Assembly: GCA_020634885.1 (NCBI GenBank)
Contig: JACKAW010000005.1
Location: forward strand, 248,001-312,000
Direction of reading: 5' to 3'
DNA from: Anaerolineales bacterium
GTDB lineage: Bacteria; Chloroflexota; Anaerolineae; Anaerolineales; Villigracilaceae
Length of the DNA stretch: 64,000 nucleotides
In this document: positions 49,550-57,883 of the stretch, piece after piece
How the letters are laid out: every line of letters starts with the position of its first letter
How positions within the stretch are numbered: position 1 is the stretch's first letter
The notes under the pieces: model-generated
Seen by the model: only the letters and a program-made list of their open reading frames with translations
The model's database searches: none
What the model was told of the DNA's origin: nothing
Translations under genes and position numbers: made by a program

Positions 49550-49834
49550 ACCAAAAGGCAGTGACAGAGGAAAGTAGGCTGACAGAAGCCGCCAGAGATG
49601 TGCAAGGCAGTTGGTGAAATTGCACTCGACCGAACCCAGTTGAAGTTCCCTCTTGAGCCGTGAAGGTGAAGACGTGATCCAGTGTTTCAGTGTCATGTTG
49701 GTAGTCTGAACCGCACTCCTGGCGTTATCAGGGAAGCTGATGTTAGTCGGCACAAAGTGGATCCGTAGGGGCGGGTCAATTTGGGTGGTACCACGGGTGA
49801 ACTTCCTCCCGTCCCATAGTGGACGGGAGTTTTT
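49550..49834 (+). promoter_or_regulatory. T-box riboswitch for pheST
   Basis: The highly conserved T-box core GGGTGGTACCACGGG lies at 49783-49797, followed by a Rho-independent terminator with arms CTCCCGTCC (49806-49814) and GGACGGGAG (49821-49829) and five T. Upstream stem I features AGAGATG and GGTG occur, with a candidate Phe specifier TTC (49646-49648) in GAAGTTCCC. Uncharged tRNA-Phe should pair with the specifier and the T-box to prevent termination. Confidence 0.88.
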
Positions 49835-49849
49835 GTTTGTATTTTTATC

Positions 49850-49970
49850 CGTCATTGCCTGCACCGTGCGCAGGCACGCGTGCGAGGGCGCTCTTGTTCT
49901 TTGCCCGAAGCAATCTCATATTTAATTTGGAGATTGCTTCGTCGGGAAGAGAACCCTCCTCGCAATGACG
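49850..49970. repeat. REP/MITE-like palindromic repeat, copy A
   Basis: Terminal CGTCATTGC (49850-49858) and GCAATGACG (49962-49970). Internal palindrome GAAGCAATCTC/GAGATTGCTTC. It is inverted relative to copy B at 60527. A 23-base GC-rich segment after the left end (49859-49881) breaks the usual CATTGCGAGG. It lies between the T-box terminator and the pheS ribosome site. Confidence 0.75.
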
Positions 49971-49988
49971 GGAACAATGGAGGCATGT

Positions 49989-51047
49989 ATGCAAGACAAA
50001 TTAAACGAGATCGAAAAAGCGGCGCTCGCTGCCTTGGCAGAGGTCAATGACCCCGCCGCGGTGGAAGCGTGGCGTGTGACTCATTTAGGTCGCAGCTCGG
50101 AATTGATGGGAGTCTTTTCCGGTTTGGGCAAACTCTCAAAGGAAGAGCGACCAACTGTCGGTCAAGCCGCGAACCGTGTGAAGGTGGCGCTTGAGGCTGC
50201 GTTGGAAGAAAAAGCCGCTGTGGTGAAACAAGCCGCATTGGAGAAATCCCTCGCCGAAGAAAAATTGGATGTGACCCTGCCCGGACGTAACAAGCATATT
50301 GGGCGTCTGCATCCATCTACGCAACAATTGCGCCGCGTGTTGAGCATTTTAGCGGAGATGGGTTTTCAGGTGTTCACCTCGCGCGAAGTGGAAACGGACG
50401 AGTTCAACTTCCAGCATTTGAACTTCCCGCCGCATCACCCCGCGCGCGACATGCAGGATACGTTCTTTATTGAAGCGGAGAACCGCGGCGACAACCCGAT
50501 CTTGATGCGCACGCATACTTCCCCAGGACAGATCCACGCCATGCGTTATTTCGCAGCGACCGACCCGAATAACCCGCCGCCGATCCGCATTGCGCTGCCG
50601 GGCATGTGCTTCCGCTATGAGCAGATCACGGCGCGGTCTGAAGTGCAGTTCAATCAAGTGGAAGGACTTGCGGTGGGCAAGAACATCACCTTCGCGGACT
50701 TGAAAGGCACGATCGCGGATTTTGTGCGCCGTATGTTCGGCGAAGGCGCGCGTCTGCGCTTCCGTGCTTCGTACTTCCCGTTCACAGAACCGTCCGCCGA
50801 AGTGGACGTGGAATGTTTTGTCTGCGGTGGCAAGGGCTGTCAGGTCTGCAAGAATTCAGGCTGGCTGGAAATTCTTGGCTGCGGCATGGTGCATCCCAAT
50901 GTGTTGATCGCAGGCGGCTACGACCCGAAGGTCTACTCTGGCTACGCCTGGGGCATGGGACCAGAACGTCAACTCATGCTGCGCAACAAAGTCGGCGACA
51001 TCCGTTACTTCTGGGGTAACGATGTGAGGTTCTTGGAGCAGTTCTAG
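49989..51047 (+). CDS. pheS: Phenylalanine-tRNA ligase subunit alpha
   Basis: 352 residues from ATG 49989 with GGAGG 5 nt upstream; ATG 49965 lies inside the repeat. N-terminal coiled-coil arm (1-90), then class II catalytic core: motif 2 region MCFRYEQITARSEVQFNQVEG and motif 3 GYAWGMGPERQLML. The fold insert CFVCGGKGCQVCKNSGW is a Cys-rich loop found in some PheS. It charges tRNA-Phe with PheT. Expression should depend on the T-box upstream. Confidence 0.97.
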   Translation: MQDKLNEIEKAALAALAEVNDPAAVEAWRVTHLGRSSELMGVFSGLGKLSKEERPTVGQAANRVKVALEAALEEKAAVVKQAALEKSLAEEKLDVTLPGRNKHIGRLHPSTQQLRRVLSILAEMGFQVFTSREVETDEFNFQHLNFPPHHPARDMQDTFFIEAENRGDNPILMRTHTSPGQIHAMRYFAATDPNNPPPIRIALPGMCFRYEQITARSEVQFNQVEGLAVGKNITFADLKGTIADFVRRMFGEGARLRFRASYFPFTEPSAEVDVECFVCGGKGCQVCKNSGWLEILGCGMVHPNVLIAGGYDPKVYSGYAWGMGPERQLMLRNKVGDIRYFWGNDVRFLEQF

Positions 51048-51116
51048 GAGATCGGTAAATGGTAATTAGTAATTGGAGATTGGTAAATGAAAAATCTCTA
51101 ATCTCTAATCTCCAAC
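51047..51116 (+). repeat. Ten tandem heptamers between pheS and pheT
   Basis: From the last base of the pheS stop codon, 7-bp units run without a break: GGAGATC, GGTAAAT, GGTAATT, AGTAATT, GGAGATT, GGTAAAT, GAAAAAT, CTCTAAT, CTCTAAT, CTCCAAC. They fill the gap up to the pheT Shine-Dalgarno. Confidence 0.8.
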
Positions 51117-51137
51117 CCTCCTGAAAGGAAAACAACT

Positions 51138-53663
51138 ATGAAGATACCTTTATCTTGGTTAAAAGATTTCATTGATTTGAGCGGACTGTCTGTTGAGGAT
51201 GTTGCACGCAAACTCACCCTTGCTGGTATGGAAGTGGACGAGATTCTCTACGTCGGCTTGCCCATGCCGGTGTACAAAGAAGGTGAGAAGCACGAATTCA
51301 AGACCAACGGCATCGGCTGGGACAAGGAGAAACTTGTCGTGGCGGAGATCCGTGAAGTGAACCCGCACCCGAATGCCGACAAGTTGACCTTGCTTGACCT
51401 GTACGATGGTCAACAAGATCAGGTCGTGCTGACGGGCGCGCCGAACATTTTCCACCTCAAAGGCACGGGGAAACTCGAAAAGCCCATCAAAGTGGCGTAC
51501 GCGAAGGAAGGTACGACTCTCTATGACGGTCACGCCGAAGGTCAGGTGCTGATGACGCTTAAACGCGCCAAAATCCGCGGCGTGGACTCGTACTCGATGG
51601 TCTGCTCTGAAAAAGAATTGGGCATTACCGACGAAAGTGACGGCATCATCATCCTCGACGATGATGCGCCTGTCGGTATGCCGCTCGCCGATTACATGGG
51701 CGACGCCGTGCTGGATATTTCCATTCTGCCGAACATGGCACGCAATGCAAACGTGATCGGTATTGCGCGTGAGTTGGCGGCGATGTTGGGTCGCGAGTTG
51801 AAGAAGAACAGTAACCAGTTACCAGTTGCCAGTGGTCAGTCGGTAAAAGAGTTAGTTGAAATTGAAATCACCGATCCTGAACTCAACCCGCGCTTCGTCC
51901 TCGGTCTGATCCGCAATATTGAGATTAAACCCAGTCCGTATCAAATTCAACGCAGGCTCAAACTGGCGGGAGTTCGTGCCATTAGTAATATTGTCGATGC
52001 TACCAACTACGCCATGATCGAATATGGCGAGCCACTGCATGCCTTTGATTACGATGTCTTGAAAAAACGCGCTGGCGACAAGAAGATCAAGATCAGCACT
52101 CGTGCCGCGAAGGATGGCGAGAAACTCAAGACTCTCGATGGCAACGAACGCACACTCACTGCAATGAACGTGCTCGTCTGCGACGAGAAGGGTTCGCTCT
52201 CATTGGCAGGTGTGATGGGCGGCTCAGAATCCGAAGTGACCGACAGCACCAAGAACATTTTGCTCGAAGGCGCGGCGTGGAACTTCATCAACATCCGCCG
52301 CACGGCAAAGCAGCACAACCTGCCTTCCGAAGCCTCGTTCCGCTTCTCGCGTGGCGTGCATCCTGCCATGTCTGAAGGCGGTGTGAGCCTCGGTTTGAAA
52401 TATATGGCGGAATGGGCTGGCGGCGCAGTCGCCCCCGATCTCGTCGATGCGTATCCGCTGCCGCCCAGGGATGCGGTGGTTGAGATCACCGTCAACGATG
52501 TGAAGCGTTGGCTCGGCATTGACCTCACTCTCGAAAAGACCGCCGAACTCCTCAAACGCCTCGAATTTAAATGCGAAGTGAAAGGCGATAAACTCCAAGT
52601 CACTTCCCCCAATCATCGCATGGACATTGGCGAAGGCGTCGTCGGCGTTGCCGATGTGCTCGAAGAAGTCGCCCGCAGTTACGGTTACGACAACATCCCA
52701 ACCACCACCATGGCAGACGCGCTCCCGCCACAGGTTGGCAACCCCATCCATGAGTGGGAAGAGCATCTGCGTGACTTGCTTGTTGCGCTCGGTTTGCAGG
52801 AAGTCGTGTCCTATCGTATGACCTCACCCGAAAAAGAAGGTCGCATCGCCAAGCACGATGAATACGTCCGCCTTGCAAACCCCATCGCGCCTGAGAAAAG
52901 CGTCCTGCGCCGCAGCCTCGTCGCATCCGTGATCGACTCGCTTGAGAAAAACATCCGCTACAGCGAAGCCTTCTCGTTCTTCGAGATCGGCTCGGTCTTC
53001 GTGCCGCACAAAAACGAACTCCCCGATGAGCCGCGCAAACTCGCCATCGCGATGACCGGTCTGCGCGAAGCGACTGCATGGGATGTGAAGGATTCTGCCA
53101 AGTTGGACTTCTTCGACTTGAAAGGACGCATCGAACTCATGTTGAGCGGGTTGCGCCTCACAAACATTTCCTACACTGCCACCTCTGCCTACTCCCACTT
53201 GCACCCAGGCAAAGCCGCCGAAGTCAAAGCAGGTGACAAGGTTATTGGTGTGTTCGGTGAAATGCATCCGCTGGTGAAGGAGCAATACGAGTTGGGTGAC
53301 TCGCCTGTGTTAGTCGCTGAGTTCGACCTCGACACCATGCGCGCCATCAGCCCGACCTATGGCATCAAAACCATCCCTGAGACTCCATCCATGTACGAAG
53401 ACATCGCCCTCATCGTGGATGAATCAGTGAAGGCTGAAACTGTCGAAGCGCTGATCAAGCAAACAGGCGGAAGAAGCGTGACCAACGTCCGCTTGTTCGA
53501 CCTGTATCGTGACGAAAAGATCGGTGCAGGCAAAAAGTCTCTGGCGTACGCTCTCACCTATCAAGCCGAAGACAAGACCCTCACCGACGCCGATGCCGCC
53601 GCGATTCGCAACAAGATCGTCAAGAGGCTGGAAAAAGAAGTCGGTGCAAAGCTGCGAAGTTAA
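51138..53663 (+). CDS. pheT: Phenylalanine-tRNA ligase subunit beta
   Basis: 841 residues. N-terminal EMAP-II-like tRNA-binding domain (about 60-200), B3/B4 editing domain (about 230-430, with NIRRTAKQHNLPSEASFRFSRG cut by domain border), B5 (about 445-520) and the C-terminal anticodon-binding FDX-ACB domain (about 750-841). At residues about 225-236 the peptide SNQLPVASGQS is encoded by a tandem heptamer array, an unusual insertion between domains. AAAGGAAA precedes the ATG. Confidence 0.96.
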   Translation: MKIPLSWLKDFIDLSGLSVEDVARKLTLAGMEVDEILYVGLPMPVYKEGEKHEFKTNGIGWDKEKLVVAEIREVNPHPNADKLTLLDLYDGQQDQVVLTGAPNIFHLKGTGKLEKPIKVAYAKEGTTLYDGHAEGQVLMTLKRAKIRGVDSYSMVCSEKELGITDESDGIIILDDDAPVGMPLADYMGDAVLDISILPNMARNANVIGIARELAAMLGRELKKNSNQLPVASGQSVKELVEIEITDPELNPRFVLGLIRNIEIKPSPYQIQRRLKLAGVRAISNIVDATNYAMIEYGEPLHAFDYDVLKKRAGDKKIKISTRAAKDGEKLKTLDGNERTLTAMNVLVCDEKGSLSLAGVMGGSESEVTDSTKNILLEGAAWNFINIRRTAKQHNLPSEASFRFSRGVHPAMSEGGVSLGLKYMAEWAGGAVAPDLVDAYPLPPRDAVVEITVNDVKRWLGIDLTLEKTAELLKRLEFKCEVKGDKLQVTSPNHRMDIGEGVVGVADVLEEVARSYGYDNIPTTTMADALPPQVGNPIHEWEEHLRDLLVALGLQEVVSYRMTSPEKEGRIAKHDEYVRLANPIAPEKSVLRRSLVASVIDSLEKNIRYSEAFSFFEIGSVFVPHKNELPDEPRKLAIAMTGLREATAWDVKDSAKLDFFDLKGRIELMLSGLRLTNISYTATSAYSHLHPGKAAEVKAGDKVIGVFGEMHPLVKEQYELGDSPVLVAEFDLDTMRAISPTYGIKTIPETPSMYEDIALIVDESVKAETVEALIKQTGGRSVTNVRLFDLYRDEKIGAGKKSLAYALTYQAEDKTLTDADAAAIRNKIVKRLEKEVGAKLRS
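51813..51840 (+). repeat. Four tandem heptamers inside pheT
   Basis: AACCAGT, TACCAGT, TGCCAGT, GGTCAGT; all four end CAGT. In frame they encode part of SNQLPVASGQS at the junction between the tRNA-binding and editing domains. Confidence 0.75.
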
Positions 53664-53680
53664 CGTTTCGTTACAGTACC

Positions 53681-53717
53681 AATGGGATGCAGACATAGGT
53701 TTGCATCCCATTTTTTT
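53681..53717 (+). terminator. Terminator of the pheST transcript
   Basis: AATGGGATGCA pairs with TGCATCCCATT, followed by T-run. The -35 box of the next gene (TTGCAT 53701-53706) lies in its right half. Confidence 0.85.
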
Positions 53718-53729
53718 ATGGGCTATACT
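53701..53729 (+). promoter_or_regulatory. Promoter of the 95-residue membrane protein gene
   Basis: TTGCAT (53701-53706), 17-bp spacer, TATACT (53724-53729), then AAGGAG and ATG 53753. Confidence 0.6.
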
Positions 53730-53752
53730 TTGGGGCGAAAAGGAGAATTAGA

Positions 53753-54040
53753 ATGAACAGAAATACAAGCATCATTATCACTGTCGTCGTTTCTTTAATT
53801 TGTGTCTGTTGTAGTTTGTTCATGTGTATCATGGGCTTTGGTGGAATCACCGGCAATGGCACTTATAGCGCTGGTGGAGTTGAACAGCCCATGCCCCCGA
53901 CTGCTGGCTTTGTGTTCCTCTGCTTATCCATCATTGCCATCATCGTTCCGATCGCAACTGGTTTCTTCTTGTTGCGGAAAAAGCCTGAAGATGCAATCGC
54001 TGAACCTTACAACAACGATCCGCTTCCCCCTGCTTCTTAA
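53753..54040 (+). CDS. Small two-helix membrane protein, unknown
   Basis: 95 residues. Helix 1 at about 8-30 is rich in Cys (LICVCCSLFMCIM) and helix 2 at about 50-73; a short acidic tail (KKPEDAIAEPYNNDPLPPAS) follows. No known domain. AAGGAG precedes the ATG, and it has its own promoter and terminator. Confidence 0.7.
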   Translation: MNRNTSIIITVVVSLICVCCSLFMCIMGFGGITGNGTYSAGGVEQPMPPTAGFVFLCLSIIAIIVPIATGFFLLRKKPEDAIAEPYNNDPLPPAS

Positions 54041-54046
54041 GTTTGC

Positions 54047-54081
54047 AAAAAAATCCTCCAGATACCTGGAGGATTTTTTTT
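54047..54081. terminator. Bidirectional terminator
   Basis: AAATCCTCCAG/CTGGAGGATTT arms with A-run and T-run flanks. It serves the plus-strand gene ending 54040 and the minus-strand gene ending 54086. Confidence 0.88.
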
Positions 54082-54085
54082 GATT

Positions 54086-54715
54086 TTATTTTTGGACCGT
54101 GAAATTCAGTGTCATATCGCAGAAACTTGATTTTCCATAATTGATATGCCAGATCGTTACAAAGTTGCCCAACGTTTCTGGCGCGAGCATTTCTGCTTTG
54201 AGTTCCACAACGACGCCAGGCGCTACATCGACGGGAAAGTCGTATGCAGGGTTAATATGGACCTTCTCGCCTTCTTTGTACGAATAGTCAAGGCTGTTTC
54301 CATCCCAGTTGGCTAAACCAATATTTGCCACGATCCATTTGGCGGTAAATGCTTCGTTGGGTTGTAGGGCACGTTTTGGCTCCGTGCCAAGGAGCTGGCA
54401 GTCATATTGTTTGTTTGAGTTGCCCAGAGGGATCAGCGTTGGCGGTACGATGCTGGTGGGTGGGATAATGATAAAGGTCATTGTTGCCGTTGCCGTAGGG
54501 AAGGGCGTTTTCGTGGCAGGGATGGGGGTTTCGGTCGGCGGTATGCTGACCGCTGTTTGGGTGGCGGCGGCATTTGCAGTTTCTACGATGGCAGTTAGGG
54601 GAGCATTTGGGTCGAATGTAGGGAGCGGCGCAGGCGTTGAGCCCAATGTGGGTACACACGCCAGAGTCAGGATTAGCGCGGTTGCCAGTAGTAGAACTTT
54701 AGTACGCCGTAGCAT
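54086..54715 (-). CDS. NBR1-Ig-like lipoprotein, copy 1
   Basis: 209 residues. Lipobox LTLAC (Cys20) and Thr/Pro-rich linker to about 95. The C-terminal domain (about 105-205) matches the NBR1-like Ig fold: PNEAFTAKWIVANIGLANWD, then VDVAPGVVVELKAEMLAPE and a final FCDMTLNFTVQK. It is displayed on the outer face and probably binds another surface component. AGGAA precedes the ATG. A paralogue lies 20 bp upstream. Confidence 0.8.
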   Translation of the reverse strand: MLRRTKVLLLATALILTLACVPTLGSTPAPLPTFDPNAPLTAIVETANAAATQTAVSIPPTETPIPATKTPFPTATATMTFIIIPPTSIVPPTLIPLGNSNKQYDCQLLGTEPKRALQPNEAFTAKWIVANIGLANWDGNSLDYSYKEGEKVHINPAYDFPVDVAPGVVVELKAEMLAPETLGNFVTIWHINYGKSSFCDMTLNFTVQK

Positions 54716-54735
54716 ATGAAAATTCCTGCTTTAAA

Positions 54736-55359
54736 TTATTTAACCCAAATATTGACATACGCAAAACACAACCCGCCTTCCACCATCCATGCCATGAAGT
54801 GATATCCTGGTGTTTGGGGCGCTTTTGCATCCAAAACAACATCAAAACTTTGCCCCGGCGCCAGAGGCGAGCGAACTTCAGCGCGGTTGGAAAGAGCAAA
54901 GAGGTTTCCGTTATAGTATTTGATATCTGCGGCATCGTACCAGGTGGCATTGCCGGTGTTGGTGATCGTCCATTTGATATCGAATCGCTCGTTGGGGCGC
55001 ATGACCTGATTGGTACTCGGCTTTTTGGTTACAGCAGAGCAAGAGTAGGTTGCAGGCAGTTTTGTGGGTGTGGCGGTAGATGTCGGCACAGCGGTGCGGG
55101 TTGGGTAGGGTGTTTTTGTTGCCAGTAAAAGGGCATCAATTTCCTGGACAGTATCACCAGTATTGTTTGATGCATCGATTTGAGTATCGCCCTGTGCCGA
55201 GACTGTCAGTGCTACGGCGCGTTCAATTTGGTCTTGTGCTTGCATGGTGCCAGCCACGGCAGTATTTACCTGATCTTGTACATTGGCTTGTTCCTGAACG
55301 GGGAGGCAGGCTGCTAAAAGAACCGCCACAACGCCCAGAATTAATATTTTTTTCAACAT
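54736..55359 (-). CDS. NBR1-Ig-like lipoprotein, copy 2
   Basis: 207 residues. Lipobox LLAAC (Cys18), then a Gln/Ala-rich helix with QDQVNTAVAGTMQAQDQIE, a short Thr/Pro linker, and the NBR1-like Ig domain (PNERFDIKWTITNTGNATWYD; LAPGQSFDVVLDAKAP). The extra helical segment is absent from copy 1. The two genes probably form one transcript. AAGGAG precedes the ATG. Confidence 0.8.
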   Translation of the reverse strand: MLKKILILGVVAVLLAACLPVQEQANVQDQVNTAVAGTMQAQDQIERAVALTVSAQGDTQIDASNNTGDTVQEIDALLLATKTPYPTRTAVPTSTATPTKLPATYSCSAVTKKPSTNQVMRPNERFDIKWTITNTGNATWYDAADIKYYNGNLFALSNRAEVRSPLAPGQSFDVVLDAKAPQTPGYHFMAWMVEGGLCFAYVNIWVK

Positions 55360-55379
55360 GGCAATCTCCTTATTTGAAT

Positions 55380-55409
55380 AGACCTGACGGTGTTTACACC
55401 GTCAGGTCT
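55380..55409. terminator. Hairpin after kamA
   Basis: 14-bp perfect arms AGACCTGACGGTGT/ACACCGTCAGGTCT around two bases; there is no T-run. Confidence 0.6.
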
Positions 55410-55437
55410 AAGTATATCTCACTCGCAATGTGTCGGG

Positions 55438-56766
55438 TTATTCCGTCTCGTCACCGGAGCCAATACCCAGCGGCTTCCATTTATTCGCATCTTTTAACCG
55501 ATGCTGAATGCCGTCACGGTTGTGTAGTTCGTCGAAACCTTCGGGCTTGATGAACATCTCATCGCCATCGAGCAGACCGGTCAGTCCGGTTTGACCCGGT
55601 TCGGGGCGTTTGAGACCCTTGAACTTCGCCGCATCCGATGGGATGTAGTCGGTCGGCTCCTCGTAGGTGGTTACATAGCCTTCATAGTTGCGCAGGATGA
55701 CCTTGTGATCGGACATGCTCAAAAGATAGTTTGGCGCGAGCGGAATCTTGCCGCCGCCGCCGGGAGCATCCACAATGAATTGTGGCACAGCGTACCCGGA
55801 AGTATGCCCGCGCAGACCTTCCATGATCTCGATACCCTTGGCAACCGGCGTGCGGAAATGTCCCGCGCCTTCCACCAGATCGCATTGATACAAATAGTAG
55901 GGGCGCACACGAATGCGGACGAGGTCTTGCACTAATTGACGCTGGATGTGAACATTGTCGTTCACTCCCGCCAGCAGCACAGACTGATTGCCGAGCGGAA
56001 TGCCGGCACGGGTGAGGCGGTCGGCGGCTTCGGCAAGTTCCTTGCTGATTTCGTTGGAATGATTGACATGAATATTGAGCCACAACGGGTGGAATTTGGC
56101 GAGCATATCCACCAGTTCTTGTGTGACGCGCATCGGCATGAAGACCGGCACACGTGACCCAATGCGGATGATCTCAATATGTGGAATTTCGCGTAGGCGT
56201 GTGAGCAATTCTTCGAGTACCTTTGGCGCAAGAACCAATGGGTCTCCGCCGGAGAGCAACACATCGCGCACTTGAGGCGTGCGTTTCAGGTACTCGATCT
56301 GCATCTCAAACTCTTCGCGCTTGAAAGTCTGCCCGGGGTCGCCCACAATGCGCGAGCGAGTGCAGTAACGGCAGTACGAGGCGCATTGAGTCGTAACCAG
56401 CATCAGCACACGGTCTGGGTAACGATGAACCAGCCCCGGCACGGGAGAGTGGCGGTCTTCCGCCAGTGAATCTTCCATCATGGCGGTGAAGGCTTGCATC
56501 TCCTCCGCGCGTGGAATGATCTGCAGACGGGTTGGGTCGTCGGGGTCTTCAGGGTCGATCAGGGATATAAAGTATGGGGTCACATCCACGCGGAAGAGTC
56601 CCTGGGTTTGCAGGGCTTTACGCTCGCTCTCCGTCAGCGGGATGACTTTTTCAATGTCTTCAACAGAATTAAGGCGGTTGGAAAGCTGCCAGCGCCAATC
56701 GTTCCACTTTTCATCGGGAACATCGGCGTAAATTTTTGCGCGCTTGGAAACAAACTCGGTTTTCAT
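55438..56766 (-). CDS. kamA: KamA-family radical SAM aminomutase (lysine 2,3-aminomutase type)
   Basis: 442 residues. Radical SAM cluster Cys128, Cys132, Cys135 (CASYCRYC), DVLLSGGDPLVL for SAM binding, and PLP-lysine in the C-terminal part near APGGGGKIPLAPNY. The enzyme moves an amino group from C2 to C3 of lysine (or glutamate in close relatives), giving a beta-amino acid for catabolism or osmolyte synthesis. GGAGG precedes the ATG. It is divergent from an agmatinase-like gene. Substrate specificity cannot be read here. Confidence 0.9.
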   Translation of the reverse strand: MKTEFVSKRAKIYADVPDEKWNDWRWQLSNRLNSVEDIEKVIPLTESERKALQTQGLFRVDVTPYFISLIDPEDPDDPTRLQIIPRAEEMQAFTAMMEDSLAEDRHSPVPGLVHRYPDRVLMLVTTQCASYCRYCTRSRIVGDPGQTFKREEFEMQIEYLKRTPQVRDVLLSGGDPLVLAPKVLEELLTRLREIPHIEIIRIGSRVPVFMPMRVTQELVDMLAKFHPLWLNIHVNHSNEISKELAEAADRLTRAGIPLGNQSVLLAGVNDNVHIQRQLVQDLVRIRVRPYYLYQCDLVEGAGHFRTPVAKGIEIMEGLRGHTSGYAVPQFIVDAPGGGGKIPLAPNYLLSMSDHKVILRNYEGYVTTYEEPTDYIPSDAAKFKGLKRPEPGQTGLTGLLDGDEMFIKPEGFDELHNRDGIQHRLKDANKWKPLGIGSGDETE

Positions 56767-56956
56767 GGTTCCTCCAAATTAAGTTTTACAGGATCGGATA
56801 TCGACAATAAAAAAAATAATCGCTCACATTGGAGGGTCGTGGTCTGGAAGGTAAAAACCTGCTATTTTGGGCATCCCCCGCATTGTAAGAGCAAAAGAGA
56901 CGAGGGTCAACCTCGCTTGTTTTCAAAGGTACAATTGGGCAACCAAGGAGAAAAGA

Positions 56957-57853
56957 ATGACCGAAGAAGGCACACACGGATATTGGGGCGACCTGCATCG
57001 TCCTGATCTCACACCCGAACAAGCCGATTTCGCCATGATCGGTATCCCTTTTGATGGGCTTGCCAGCGCCCGAAAAGGTGCGGCGCTTGGTCCCGAACGC
57101 TTGCGATATTGGTCTCGGCATTTGACTCCCTACAGCGAAGACCGTACCCGCCTGAAGGGTATGAGCATTTGCGATTTGGGCGATATGCAGGTTACGGATC
57201 CAGAACGTGACTTTGAGCTGATTCGCCAAAAGGTGGCTTCTCTTCCGAATATGCCCATCGTCCTCGGTGGTGACCATTCTGTGATCATTCCAGTTTTGCA
57301 TGGGCAGCGTGAACGTTACAAAGACCTGCGCCTCGGCGTACTCTGGATCGATGCCCACGCCGACTTGTGTGATTTCTTCGATGGTTCCCGCATTTCTCAT
57401 GCCAACACCATGCGTCGTGCCATTGACTTTGGCATTGAGCCGCACGATATTTGCATGGTGGGCTTGCGTTCATGGGAAGAGCAGGAGATCGACCTGATCG
57501 AAAATGGCGGCATCCATGTTTACACTGCCGCCGATGTCGCCGAGCGTGGAATGCGCAGCGTGGCGGATAGCGTGTTCAATATTCTTAACGATTGCGACGC
57601 CGTTCACATCTCGCTCGATATCGACTGCCTCGACCCATCTGTTGCACCCGGCACAGGCATCCCCGAGTTCGGCGGACTGACCTCGCGTGATGTGCTGACG
57701 TTGATCCAATCCACTCAAGATTTGCCTCTGGTTGGCTTAGACGTGGTGGAAATTGCTCCGCCGCTCGACCCTTCTGAAGCAACCGTCTTCGCTGGTTTGA
57801 AGATCATCATGGAATATATTGCAGTCATTGCAAGAAAAAAACAAAAGGGATAA
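56957..57853 (+). CDS. Agmatinase/arginase-family ureohydrolase
   Basis: 298 residues from ATG 56957 (AAGGAG upstream); a longer start at 56867 is not supported. Mn-ligand motifs GGDHS near residue 100, WIDAHADL near 131 and SLDIDCLDP near 218, the complete ureohydrolase set. Likely agmatine to putrescine plus urea, but arginase, guanidinobutyrase or formiminoglutamase activity is possible. The methyltransferase gene follows 30 nt later. Confidence 0.88.
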   Translation: MTEEGTHGYWGDLHRPDLTPEQADFAMIGIPFDGLASARKGAALGPERLRYWSRHLTPYSEDRTRLKGMSICDLGDMQVTDPERDFELIRQKVASLPNMPIVLGGDHSVIIPVLHGQRERYKDLRLGVLWIDAHADLCDFFDGSRISHANTMRRAIDFGIEPHDICMVGLRSWEEQEIDLIENGGIHVYTAADVAERGMRSVADSVFNILNDCDAVHISLDIDCLDPSVAPGTGIPEFGGLTSRDVLTLIQSTQDLPLVGLDVVEIAPPLDPSEATVFAGLKIIMEYIAVIARKKQKG

Positions 57854-57883
57854 ATATAATAAAATTCAAAAAGGAATTGTGCC

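Noticed and set aside
51047..51116. CRISPR array
   Set aside because: Units are 7 bp without spacers; no cas genes in the window.
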